Part shown: positions 19,784 through 28,546 of the stretch, in pieces
Numbering within the stretch: position 1 is the stretch's first letter
Layout of the letters: the number at the start of each line of letters is the position of its first letter
Source of the DNA: Pedobacter fastidiosus
GTDB taxonomy: Bacteria > Bacteroidota > Bacteroidia > Sphingobacteriales > Sphingobacteriaceae
NCBI RefSeq assembly: GCF_014306625.1
Contig: NZ_JACRYL010000010.1
Coordinates: 132,763-196,762 of the forward strand
Direction of reading: 5' to 3'
Length of the DNA stretch: 64,000 nucleotides
The notes under the pieces: generated by a model
Seen by the model: the letters and a program-made list of their open reading frames with translations, nothing else
The model's database searches: none
What the model was told of the DNA's origin: nothing
Made by a program: the position numbers and the translations under genes

Positions 19784-20620
19784 ATGCCTAAACCATCCAA
19801 TAACGCTCCTTTTGATTTGGAATATTTTTTTGAATTATCGCCAGATTTGCTTTGTGTAGCAGGTTATGATGGCTATTTTAAAAAAATTAACCCAGCCGTA
19901 TCCAAAACTTTAGGCTATAGCAACGAAGAACTATTGGCGGCTCCAATTAATTCTTTCGTTCATCCTGCCGATAAGGAGCGTACCGGAAAAAGTAGAGATG
20001 GATTGCGGAAAGGCGAGGCGCTTTTACGTTTCGAAAATAGATATCTAGCGAAAGATGGAACTGCAGTATGGCTCTCTTGGACATCAATTCCGATAGAGCG
20101 TGATCGTGTGGTTTTTGCCATTGCGAAAGACATAACCTATAGGAAACAATTTGAGGAGTATGAACGGATTTCTGTGATCCTAATGCGCCTCAATACGGAA
20201 CAAATTCAAAACTTTAAAATTCGTACACACGGTGTAAGCGAGGTAACTAAAAGTGAAGATCATAATCTGCAAAATTCCCAAGTAACAAGTCAGCCATCAG
20301 AATCTGATCAAACTTGGCTTAATGGTTTCGAAACTATTGTAAGAAAAAATATAGGCAAGCATGATTTAACCTTGAGTTTTATTGGTAGTGAAATGGCCAT
20401 TAGCGAACGCCAATTATTTAGGCAGATTAATAGAATTTTGGGCATCACACCAAATAATTTAATCCGCATAATTAGGTTGCAAATGGCATGGGAAGCTATT
20501 GCTACTGGAAAATACCGAACTATAATGGAGATTGCTAACTTAGCAGGTTACAGCTCTAGGGCGTACTTCAAAAAACTTTTCGAACAGGTTTATGGGATAG
20601 ATGTTGGCGAACTTATCTAG
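19784..20620 (+). CDS. PAS domain and AraC-type transcriptional regulator
   Basis: A 278-residue protein. Residues 8-130 form a PAS domain (ELSPDLLCVAGYDGYFKKINPAV, LGYSNEELLAAPINSFVHPAD, then a PAC-like end AIAKDITYRKQFEE). A linker of about 45 residues follows, then an AraC/XylS HTH (LSFIGSEMAISERQLFRQINRILG, then IMEIANLAGYSSRAYFKKLFEQVYG). It is a one-component regulator that couples a small-molecule or redox signal bound by PAS to DNA binding. It ends 10 bp before the end of the convergent acyltransferase gene. The signal and target genes are not evident. Confidence 0.88.
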   Translation: MPKPSNNAPFDLEYFFELSPDLLCVAGYDGYFKKINPAVSKTLGYSNEELLAAPINSFVHPADKERTGKSRDGLRKGEALLRFENRYLAKDGTAVWLSWTSIPIERDRVVFAIAKDITYRKQFEEYERISVILMRLNTEQIQNFKIRTHGVSEVTKSEDHNLQNSQVTSQPSESDQTWLNGFETIVRKNIGKHDLTLSFIGSEMAISERQLFRQINRILGITPNNLIRIIRLQMAWEAIATGKYRTIMEIANLAGYSSRAYFKKLFEQVYGIDVGELI

Positions 20621-20630
20621 TGCAGAGCAT

Positions 20631-21731
20631 TTATCCTGAGGTAATTTTTAAACCAGAATCCATTATCTTTCTTAGTTTTTTGCGGATTGGGAGATCAATA
20701 AAAATAAGAACTACAAAAGCAAAAGCGATTAGTGCAACAACGCCAATTGCCATTACAGGAATCATCTCATTCATCGTTGGTTTTTTGCTTTCTACATAAC
20801 TCATAAACACCCATATAAATGGATAATGAACCATGTATAGTGGGTATGAAATTTCGCCTGAAAAACGGCAGATCCAACTCGATTTTTTCGCCAAGCTTAC
20901 TCCAGCACCAAGAGCAATGAGGAAAGGAAAAAATAAAACAATGACCAATGGATCTATAATAAAATTGAATTTTTCTGAAAATGGAATAAGAAAGGCCAAA
21001 ATCAATAGTATGCCAATTGTTGCAAAACCAAGTTTAGAAGGAATTTTCCATTTTGAACGATAGATAAGAATACCCGCTAAAAAGGAAAAAAACACTCTTG
21101 CTCCACCACCAAAAAAATTATCGCCTCCCCAGCCAACAGACAGATTTCCTGATTTAAAGGCTTCGTATCCAAGCAAAATTGCAGCTAGAATTGTTAAAAA
21201 CCATAACACTTTATTTTTTAGCTTAATTAAAACAAATGCATAAACTAGGTTAGCTACATATTCCCAAAAAAGTGACCAAGTTGGTGGGTTAAGATGAAAA
21301 AAGTTGAAATATCGTTCATGAACAAGCGCATATGGAATCATTAAACAAGAAGCCACAAACATCCAAAAACTTCTACCTATGTAAGCATTGAATAAGTTGC
21401 TCATAGGATCGAAAGCAAAAGCAACCAGCCCTATAATCGAGCCAATGATAACCAAAGGATGTAATCGAATCAATCGAATTTTGAAAAAGTTCATCAAGCC
21501 AATGCTTTTCAGTTTCTGATCATAAGCGTAGGCAATTACAAAACCAGAAAGACAGAAGAAGAAATCTACTGCTAAATAAGCATGTGCAATAAAATTTTCT
21601 TTATAATCTGGAACGGCAATCTCCATAAAATGAAATATAACTACCGCAACAGCAGCAAGGCCACGAAGACCATCTAGAATTTCAAAATGAGGCTTTGTAA
21701 AAATTACGGGTTGTGAGGAGGTTTTGTGCAT
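20631..21731 (-). CDS. Acyltransferase family 3 membrane protein (OafA/YrhL type)
   Basis: A 366-residue integral membrane protein with about ten hydrophobic helices. The N-terminal signature LDGLRGLAAVAVVIFHF carries the catalytic-site histidine of the family, and DFFFCLSGFVIAYAY follows, as in most members. These enzymes O-acetylate cell-surface glycans such as O-antigen or exopolysaccharide. It lies 17 bp downstream of the broken rhamnosidase gene in the same direction. The two may have been co-transcribed, which fits a role in rhamnose-containing glycan chemistry only loosely. Confidence 0.9.
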   Translation of the reverse strand: MHKTSSQPVIFTKPHFEILDGLRGLAAVAVVIFHFMEIAVPDYKENFIAHAYLAVDFFFCLSGFVIAYAYDQKLKSIGLMNFFKIRLIRLHPLVIIGSIIGLVAFAFDPMSNLFNAYIGRSFWMFVASCLMIPYALVHERYFNFFHLNPPTWSLFWEYVANLVYAFVLIKLKNKVLWFLTILAAILLGYEAFKSGNLSVGWGGDNFFGGGARVFFSFLAGILIYRSKWKIPSKLGFATIGILLILAFLIPFSEKFNFIIDPLVIVLFFPFLIALGAGVSLAKKSSWICRFSGEISYPLYMVHYPFIWVFMSYVESKKPTMNEMIPVMAIGVVALIAFAFVVLIFIDLPIRKKLRKIMDSGLKITSG

Positions 21732-21748
21732 AAAATAAATTTTCAGGG

Positions 21749-24273
21749 CTAATCTTTTCTGGTTTTTTTAATCGGGTCTGAATCGAAAAAGATCCCACTC
21801 AAAACGGGGTTATCTCCCCTAACTAGGTTTATTCTAAATTTTGCAGATTTGTTGTATGCATAAGTTAAATACGTGCCACCGCTACAGCTTTCTACAATTT
21901 TAACTGGGGCAATTAATTTTGAAGTTTTTTCATCAAATAATTCCACCGAAATTTTCCGGCCTTTATTATCCCAATCTAAAAAATATAGAGATACCTTATA
22001 GTCTTGATTCCCTTTTATGCCGATGGTTGTGGTAAAAGTATTTCCAATTTGATCTGCATCCATAGCAAATAAACAGGCTGCGGTTCTGGGAAAACCGTTT
22101 CTTCGATCGGGAGCAAGGGCGTTCTGGCTGGTTGTTGCCGGATTCCAGACTGTATTTAATGGTAGATTATTGCCTTTAACTTTGTAATAATTTATAGCAG
22201 AAACGTAATTGGGAAGAGATTTTTTATCAATCCCATTTCCTTCGTAGTTGCAAAGTATATAACCATCCTTTCCGTAAGTTTTTCCCCAGTTTCCATGAGT
22301 AGTTGTATCTATTCCGGTAAACTTCGATTCAAAAATTTCTTTAGCTTCATAATATCGTGGCGTAGTTCCTTTGTACTTCACAGTAATCGAATATTTCCCT
22401 GGAAATACATCTTTAAGGTAAACAAATTCAGCATCTTCTACGGCATTGTTAATCCCTTAACCGGGTGATAAGTTCCATTCCACACCAGATTCCCATTTAC
22501 TTTTATGCTTACAATATTTTTTTCAACCTTCGGAATTCCTATCCTACCAACACTTCCAGCAGGCGTTGAAATTGAACACAATCCTGTAGAAACATCAAAG
22601 CTTGCGCTAATATCTCCCCTTAAAGTTGGTGTTTTACCCGAAACGCTTGTGAGCGTTCTGCCCAGGTGTGGAAGAATATCAAATGTTGCAAAACCGGGTG
22701 ATGTAGGTTTTATCCCAAGCACTTCCTCACTCAGCCATTTTGTAACGCCTGCACCCCACGGATGGCACAAACTGGTATAACCACATTGATTGCTCGGTAC
22801 CACGCCATTAATGCCTACAGCATTATTCCATGATGGACGGTAATCCTCAAAAAAAGTTGTACCGCCATATTTTATTTGTCCACCCCACAAATCCTGGATC
22901 GAACTCAATGCATCATCGTATTTTTTCATCACGGCAAAGGCTTGAATTACAAAATATTGATTGAATGGAGAATAAGAAATCCGATTGATTTTATCCGTGA
23001 AACTGCTCTCGTAGATGGCATTTATTTCATTGCGATTTAAAAGGCGAGTGGTTACGGCATCCGCACCAGCATGAAGACCAAATTCTTGATACCAAAGGGG
23101 ATTTTTTTTAAGTACCACTAACTTTTCATTTGTATAATCACTGTACTTTTTAAATAAATCCATCCGTCCATCGGCTTTCATCACTTCAGCAAATTCTTTC
23201 CAAACCCGAATAGAAAGCATTTTATAGGCATTTTGTGGCTCTGGTAAATTGGGATGTTCAAATCCTGCACCTAAACGTTCGTCCCAACCATAAAACTCTA
23301 AATTGGGATTAGTTCCATAAATTTTATAGGCATCATCCAACTTAGCACAGGCATTTTCTAAATAGTTCGCAAGTGTATTTTTATCGCCTGTATATTTATA
23401 GTAATCAATTAAACTCAAAACCCAATAAAGTGCATAGCTCTTAATGCCATTACTCTGGGTTGATGTATATGCAATGTTTTTTTTAATGAAGTCATAGTTT
23501 CCAAACGCAACCATTGATGCCGCCTGAGCCGGATGTGCATCACCTGTCCAAGAAAATCGATCACCACGATTCATTAAAATTGCACCAAGATAATCTTTAA
23601 GCAGGTTTAGTTTTACCGTGTAAGCGCCTGTGTACCAAATTTTAGTGAGTGTAGTATCACTACATGAAAAACTGCCATTGTAGTTTACGGGTTTTGTTTG
23701 ACAAACCAACCTTAAACCCGTAATATGCCATGGGCCTACAAAAGATTTAACATGAATCCAACCAAATCTTACCCCTTCATACAACTCCGGATTCAGTTCC
23801 AAGCGGTAAGTATTGCCATACTTTTTGGGTGATCTTGTTTTTGGTTGATAGTTTGGAGCATAGTCTGGTGGTTGGTTGTATTCGCTAATGCTCATTTCTA
23901 TTTTTCCAGTTAAATCAGGACTATCGAACTCAAGCCAGCCCGCATTGGTTTGGCCGAAATCAAAACGGATATATCCTTCGCCATTGACCAAAATTACGTT
24001 GCTTTTTTTAAAATTAACTGTGTTAAAACTATTTCGATTGGAAGTGATCCACCTAATAGGTTGTAGTATAAAACTCTCCAAGCCATCCGTTGCTTTGGGT
24101 TCTGTCCAATTATATTGAAATATGGGGTCTGGAGAATACGGATTAATAACTCCGGTTTTAGTGGCGGATAATGGAGGATAAATGTTTAATTGCGACCTCG
24201 CAGATATTCCAAGACACAACAAGCCAATTAAGAAAGGTAATTGTATAATTAATTTGGGTTTTCTATTGCTCAT
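21749..24273 (-). pseudogene. GH78-like alpha-L-rhamnosidase, split by a single-base frameshift
   Basis: The gene begins at ATG 24273 with a signal peptide (SARSQ) and encodes a rhamnosidase-type protein: a beta-sandwich N-terminal half, then an (alpha/alpha)6 catalytic region (MNRGDRFSWTGDAHPAQAAS, SYALYWVLSLIDYY, FYGWDERLG). The frame stops at 22438 after HPVKGLTMP. In the next frame the protein continues as INNAVEDAEFVYLKDVFPG and on to the stop at 21749. That part is a jelly-roll or malectin-like C-terminal domain (DYKVSLYFLDWDNKGR). Adding one C to the CCC at 22454-22456 joins the two as HPVKGINNAVED, giving about 841 residues. I therefore read it as one gene with a one-base deletion in a homopolymer: a pseudogene or a sequence error. 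The catalytic acids were not assigned individually. Confidence 0.82.
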
Positions 24274-24336
24274 TGGTTATTTGGTTTTCTTTAATTTCAG
24301 TAAGTAAAAAAGGGTTTTACAATCTGATTTAGGTTT

Positions 24337-24344
24337 CCCCCCCC
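24337..24344. repeat. C8 homopolymer upstream of the rhamnosidase gene
   Basis: Eight consecutive Cs lie about 63 bp upstream of the rhamnosidase start, and they read as G8 on the coding strand. Such a run stands out in this AT-rich sequence and is prone to slippage, so it could vary expression or simply be an assembly weak point. Confidence 0.5.
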
Positions 24345-24435
24345 GTAAAAGATGGCAATAAAAATAACCATTACAAACCTGAATATTTGCTGTTTCAGGC
24401 CTCATTTATATGGGATATGATTTCCGAAGATATAT

Positions 24436-24459
24436 TTTTTTATCCAATTGGATAAAAAA
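24436..24459. promoter_or_regulatory. 24-bp perfect palindrome
   Basis: T6-ATCCAATTGGAT-A6 is a perfect palindrome between the 3' end of the AraC gene and the promoter side of the rhamnosidase gene, about 160 bp upstream of the latter's start. It has no trailing U-run on the minus strand, so an operator for a dimeric regulator is more likely than a terminator. The binding protein is unknown. Confidence 0.4.
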
Positions 24460-24518
24460 TGCTTAACGAAACCTTTTAACTTTTAGATAGGAAAATGTCT
24501 CAATGTATATTGAGTTAA

Positions 24519-25343
24519 TTATTCGATTATTGTGCTATTAAGTTCAGTAGGCGCTATGCCAAACCTTTTTTTGAAGGAATGCGAGAAGTGCGAAAGGCTC
24601 TCAAAGCCTAAGTCAAGGTAAATGGCTGAAGGCTTTTGGCGCTTGGTTTCAATAAAGTATTTAGCGGTATTTAGTCGCTTTTCTTGCAACCAATGACGTG
24701 GTGCTGAGCCAAAGGTTTTTTGAAAGTCGCGTTTGAAAGCCGCTAGGCTACGACCAGTTAACTGTGCAAATTTTTCGACGGGAATGTTGAAATGAAAGTT
24801 ACTGAGCATAAACCTTTCCAAATCTATTTTGTGGTGGTCTGAAAAGTCAAATAAAAAGTTGCGGAGTTGGGGTAAAGCAAGGAGTAATAATTTAACTCCC
24901 TCCTTTACTTTAAGAATGCCCATTTCGTCTGTCATTTCTGCTCCAGAGCTTCGGGCATAAGGAACAATAGACTGAAAATACCCTTGCAGGAATTCGTTTG
25001 TTGGAATTAAAATATTGGGAGGACCAGCATATTTTTGGTCTGCTTCGAGCTTTTCTTCCAATGCTATTTTGCGCAGTAAATCTTCCTGAAGGGATATAAC
25101 GATGGTTTCATAGTTTCCGCCAGGCAAAGGTGTTTTGGTAAGCGTACCCAATTGGTTTTTGCCAATCAGCAACATTTCTCCCCCAATCATAGAAATATGC
25201 TGCACTGATGTTTCCAGTATCAACTGCCCAGAAACTTGCAATATCAGGGTATGATAGTTCCATAAGCATGCTTTCTCCTTCCGCTCTGTAGAGAGATAAG
25301 AATAGAAGATTACACCGGGGAGAATTTCTGCTGGACTGGTCAT
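24519..25343 (-). CDS. AraC family transcriptional regulator
   Basis: The protein is about 274 residues from MTSPAEILPGVIFYSYL. An N-terminal sensing domain is followed by a C-terminal AraC HTH pair (FNIPVEKFAQLTGRSLAAFKRDFQKTFG, then SAIYLDLGFESLSHFSHSFKKRFGIAPTEL). The same frame is open further upstream but only overlaps the end of the aldo/keto reductase gene, so I place the start at 25343, 2 bp after that gene's stop. The tight spacing suggests an operon in which the regulator controls its own reductase. The inducer is unknown. Confidence 0.9.
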   Translation of the reverse strand: MTSPAEILPGVIFYSYLSTERKEKACLWNYHTLILQVSGQLILETSVQHISMIGGEMLLIGKNQLGTLTKTPLPGGNYETIVISLQEDLLRKIALEEKLEADQKYAGPPNILIPTNEFLQGYFQSIVPYARSSGAEMTDEMGILKVKEGVKLLLLALPQLRNFLFDFSDHHKIDLERFMLSNFHFNIPVEKFAQLTGRSLAAFKRDFQKTFGSAPRHWLQEKRLNTAKYFIETKRQKPSAIYLDLGFESLSHFSHSFKKRFGIAPTELNSTIIE

Positions 25344-25345
25344 TT

Positions 25346-26317
25346 TTAGCGTTGTAGGTAAGTGCCACCAAGTATAGCGCCTTTTGCAAAAGTAGCGTTT
25401 AAGTTGTGCATTTCTTCTGGCGTAAATACAATGTTCATAGCTTCGATGTTTTCTGGCAGGCGAGATCTTCGGCTCATACTCACTAAAGGCATAATGCTTT
25501 CTCCCTGCTCTTTTACCCAAGCTATTGCAACCTGTGTTGGTGTATAGCCTTTATTAATTGCAAATTGCTTTAAAAATTCTACTTTTTCTAAGTTATGAAT
25601 TAAATTTTCTCCTTGAAAACGAGAGAAATGATTGCGGTAATCATGATCTGGAAGCGGAGCCTTCATCTCACCCGTTAGTAAGCCTTCAGCAGTATTGGCA
25701 AAAGCCACTATACCAATGCCCAATCCCCTCGCTGTCGGAAGCAGTTCTTTTTCTATCTCACGATCGGCCAGCGAATAGCCAATCTCCAAAGCACTTATGG
25801 GGTGAACAGCATTTGCCTTGCGAAGCTGATCGGGTGTGATTTCGGAAACGCCGATGTAACGCACTTTGCCTTCTTTGATTAGGTCGGCAACCGTTCCGAT
25901 GATGTCTTCAACTGGCACACTATCATCCATTCGGCTTGGCTGGTAAAGGTCAATGGCTTCAATACCCAAACGGGTTAGCGAGTAATTTACAAAATTCTTG
26001 ATGGCATTTGGATGAAGATCCATTCCCAGCCACTGACCGTTGTGAAAGATTGCTCCGAATTTCACACTGATAAAAGCATCGTCACGTCTTCCCTTAATGG
26101 CTTTACCAATCAGCATTTCATTATGGCCAGCGCCGTAAAAGTCTCCTGTGTTCAAAAAATTAATTCCACTATCCAAAGCCTCATGGATGGTAGCAATGCT
26201 TTCAGCCTCATTAGGTGTGGGGCCACCCCAGATAGATGACATTCGCATACAGCCCAAACCAAGTCTGGAAACTAACGGGCCATTTTTGCCCAATTGAATT
26301 CTTGTATTGTTTTTCAT
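25346..26317 (-). CDS. Aldo/keto reductase
   Basis: The protein is about 323 residues, counted from MKNNTRIQLGKNGPLVSRLG; an ATG 10 codons upstream (26347) is less likely. The (beta/alpha)8 AKR fold is shown by GLGCMRMS near the start, Asp and Tyr in FLNTGDFYG, Lys in ISVKFG and the cofactor-binding C-terminal block (KGYTPTQVAIAWV, PLVSMSRRSRLPENIEAM). The histidine of the usual tetrad is not present: the segment reads IDLYQPSRMD. Several YakC-like relatives share this change, so the protein is probably still a reductase with altered substrate handling. It is upstream of and nearly fused to the AraC gene. Confidence 0.9.
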   Translation of the reverse strand: MKNNTRIQLGKNGPLVSRLGLGCMRMSSIWGGPTPNEAESIATIHEALDSGINFLNTGDFYGAGHNEMLIGKAIKGRRDDAFISVKFGAIFHNGQWLGMDLHPNAIKNFVNYSLTRLGIEAIDLYQPSRMDDSVPVEDIIGTVADLIKEGKVRYIGVSEITPDQLRKANAVHPISALEIGYSLADREIEKELLPTARGLGIGIVAFANTAEGLLTGEMKAPLPDHDYRNHFSRFQGENLIHNLEKVEFLKQFAINKGYTPTQVAIAWVKEQGESIMPLVSMSRRSRLPENIEAMNIVFTPEEMHNLNATFAKGAILGGTYLQR

Positions 26318-26692
26318 AATACAAAGATCTCGTTTCAAAAGAGTCACGGGTTTCTTGTATAGCTCAAATTACTTGTCTCTACGGCTCACTTAAAGCTTGC
26401 AATAAACCCGTTGAGTTAATATTTACAGCATAATATTTCGAAAAACATATCCATTTTTCTGAGCTGTTAATGTTTCTCTTTGCCGTAGGAATAAAATAGA
26501 TCAATTTTTCGGCGAACATCCAACCCAAAACTTTTAACTCTTGTACGATGTTATTTTAGTACAACATATTATTTCAAGATTCGAAACTTTAACATAAGCG
26601 CCTCACTTTTTATAGATATCATAATGACTATAATCAAAAGAAATAAATGTTGACAGAAATTTATCTCATAAACAATTGTAAAGAAATTTTAA
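26318..26692. other. Intergenic region upstream of the cryptochrome gene
   Basis: These 375 bp lie between the divergent reductase and cryptochrome genes. They must contain both promoters. I saw no ORF, repeat or clear hairpin, and no assignable promoter boxes. Confidence 0.4.
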
Positions 26693-28084
26693 ATGGCAAA
26701 ACGCGGTCTGGTTTGGTTTAAGAATGATTTGAGACTGCATGATAACGAGGCGTTAACAAGGGCGCAGGAGGAATGTAACGGTCTACTTTTTTGTTACTGC
26801 ATTGAAAAAAGTGACTATGAGAAATTGCAGCTAGGCTTCCAACGAGTAGATGTGATCCGATTTAAGTTTATGCAACAGTCTGTTCTTAATTTAAAGAAGA
26901 ATCTTGAGGCTCTCGGGGCGCACTTAATTGTTGGAGATGTTTCAGCGGTTGTTACCTTGCCCGAGCTGATTGAGGAATACGGTATAACAGATGTATATGC
27001 CGAAAAGGAGTATGCAACTTACGAACTCGAGTTAATTGATCGCGTTGCGAAGGCTTTGCCAGACACAAGATTCCATTTTTTTTGGGGCAAAACACTTTAC
27101 CATGAAGAAGATCTCCCTTTTGAAATTTCTAAAATTCCCCTCACAAGCAAAGCCTATCGGATTCCGGTTGGAAATCAGGCAGAGCCTCGTAAAACCTTCA
27201 GTCGCCCAGCTGAGTTAAATTCTGTTGCTAAAATAAAAACTAAAGATTTTCCTTCTTACAAGCTTTACGGGTTCGATAAAAAGGAATTTGAAAGTGCAAA
27301 GCCTTTTGTTGAGGGTGGCGAAACTGCCGCCTTGGAAAGATTAGAATATTATACATTCAAATCGGAGCTTTTAACAGGTTATAGATGGAGCAGAAATAAA
27401 TCTGATGGACTGGACTATAGCTCTAAATTTTCGCCATATTTAGCATTGGGCTGTATTTCACCACGCGAAATATACCAAAAGATTAAAGATTACGAAGCAA
27501 AAGTCAAAAAAAATCAGAGTACTTGGTGGCTCGTTTTTGAGCTGGTGTGGAGAGATTACTTTACATTTAAGGCAATGCGTTTTGGACGTTCCATATTTCT
27601 AACCAAAGGCTATAAAAATAAAAATATAGATTGGGAAAACGACCCTTTAAAGTTTGCGAAATGGTGTCAAGGTAATACAGGAATTCCTTTTATCGATGCG
27701 CACATGAGGCAACTTAACCAAACTGGATATATGAGTAATCGCGGGCGAGTTAACTGCGCCAGCTATCTCGTGCACGATTTAAAGATAGATTGGACTTGGG
27801 GCGCTTCTTATTTTGAATCTAAATTGATCGATTATGATGTCACCTCGAATTGGATGAACTGGCATATGCAGGCATTCGAAATTTGGTATACCAATCCTGT
27901 GCACCAATCCAACAAATACAAGGCACAAGATTTTATCCGGCACTGGGTTCCAGAACTTTTGGAAAAAAATAACATCGAAGTTCTAATCCCCTGGGCGTTC
28001 GATATTCCAGCGTATGCCAAACCTATTGAAGTATATAAAAAGTGGGGCAGGGCAATTGGCTTAATCCAAAAACTGACAGTTTGA
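26693..28084 (+). CDS. DASH-type cryptochrome / photolyase
   Basis: A 463-residue flavoprotein. The N-terminal Rossmann-like domain (RGLVWFKNDLRLHDNEAL) would hold an antenna cofactor. The C-terminal helical domain holds FAD and the DASH signatures: FELVWRDYF, WCQGNTGIPFIDAHMRQLNQTGYMSNRGR, CASYLVHDLKIDWTWGASYFE and LIDYDVTSNWMNWHMQ. DASH proteins repair cyclobutane dimers in single-stranded DNA or act as blue-light sensors. The protein ends soon after the DASH core with no long C-terminal extension, so repair is the simpler guess. It appears to be a single-gene transcript. Confidence 0.95.
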   Translation: MAKRGLVWFKNDLRLHDNEALTRAQEECNGLLFCYCIEKSDYEKLQLGFQRVDVIRFKFMQQSVLNLKKNLEALGAHLIVGDVSAVVTLPELIEEYGITDVYAEKEYATYELELIDRVAKALPDTRFHFFWGKTLYHEEDLPFEISKIPLTSKAYRIPVGNQAEPRKTFSRPAELNSVAKIKTKDFPSYKLYGFDKKEFESAKPFVEGGETAALERLEYYTFKSELLTGYRWSRNKSDGLDYSSKFSPYLALGCISPREIYQKIKDYEAKVKKNQSTWWLVFELVWRDYFTFKAMRFGRSIFLTKGYKNKNIDWENDPLKFAKWCQGNTGIPFIDAHMRQLNQTGYMSNRGRVNCASYLVHDLKIDWTWGASYFESKLIDYDVTSNWMNWHMQAFEIWYTNPVHQSNKYKAQDFIRHWVPELLEKNNIEVLIPWAFDIPAYAKPIEVYKKWGRAIGLIQKLTV

Positions 28085-28546
28085 TTGAGTATGCCAATTT
28101 TTTTATCTAGAAAAGAAAACAGTTGGCTTTTGGTGTTCAGATTTAAAACGAGACAAACATTGGATGCTCCCAATCATCACTTGTGTTTGCCGGATGCCCT
28201 TTCCATAAAAAAATACTTATTAGCATAGTATTCAAAACGAAATTTTGGAACCTTCAGGTTTTGGAAATTGAACAATAATTTAATCATTTAGGGTTACTTT
28301 TTTAGTTCAAACCAATTGTATTTTAATTTAAGATTATTCAAATTTTTTATAAAATAAGTATAGTGAGATTTAAAGTTGATGCCATTCTTCTTTTATAAAA
28401 GTTGGGGCATTTCCCCATATTTTGTTTGCATTTTTCCCCAAAAATCCCCACCCCAAAAATTCTATAGGTTTTGAAAGTGGTTTATATCAATCATTTCGTT
28501 CTGGCTTAATAATTGGCTATCCCAATGTGGCTTAACTAGAAATAAT
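28085..28546. promoter_or_regulatory. Upstream region of the toxin operon with C4 runs
   Basis: These 462 bp precede the large toxin locus. On the plus strand four CCCC runs lie at 28413-28416, 28436-28439, 28446-28449 and 28451-28454. The minus strand could form a loose G-quadruplex, and GGGG at 28404 can also pair with the first run as a small hairpin. The GTG start of the first operon gene is about 93 bp beyond. No gene is seen. Confidence 0.35.
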
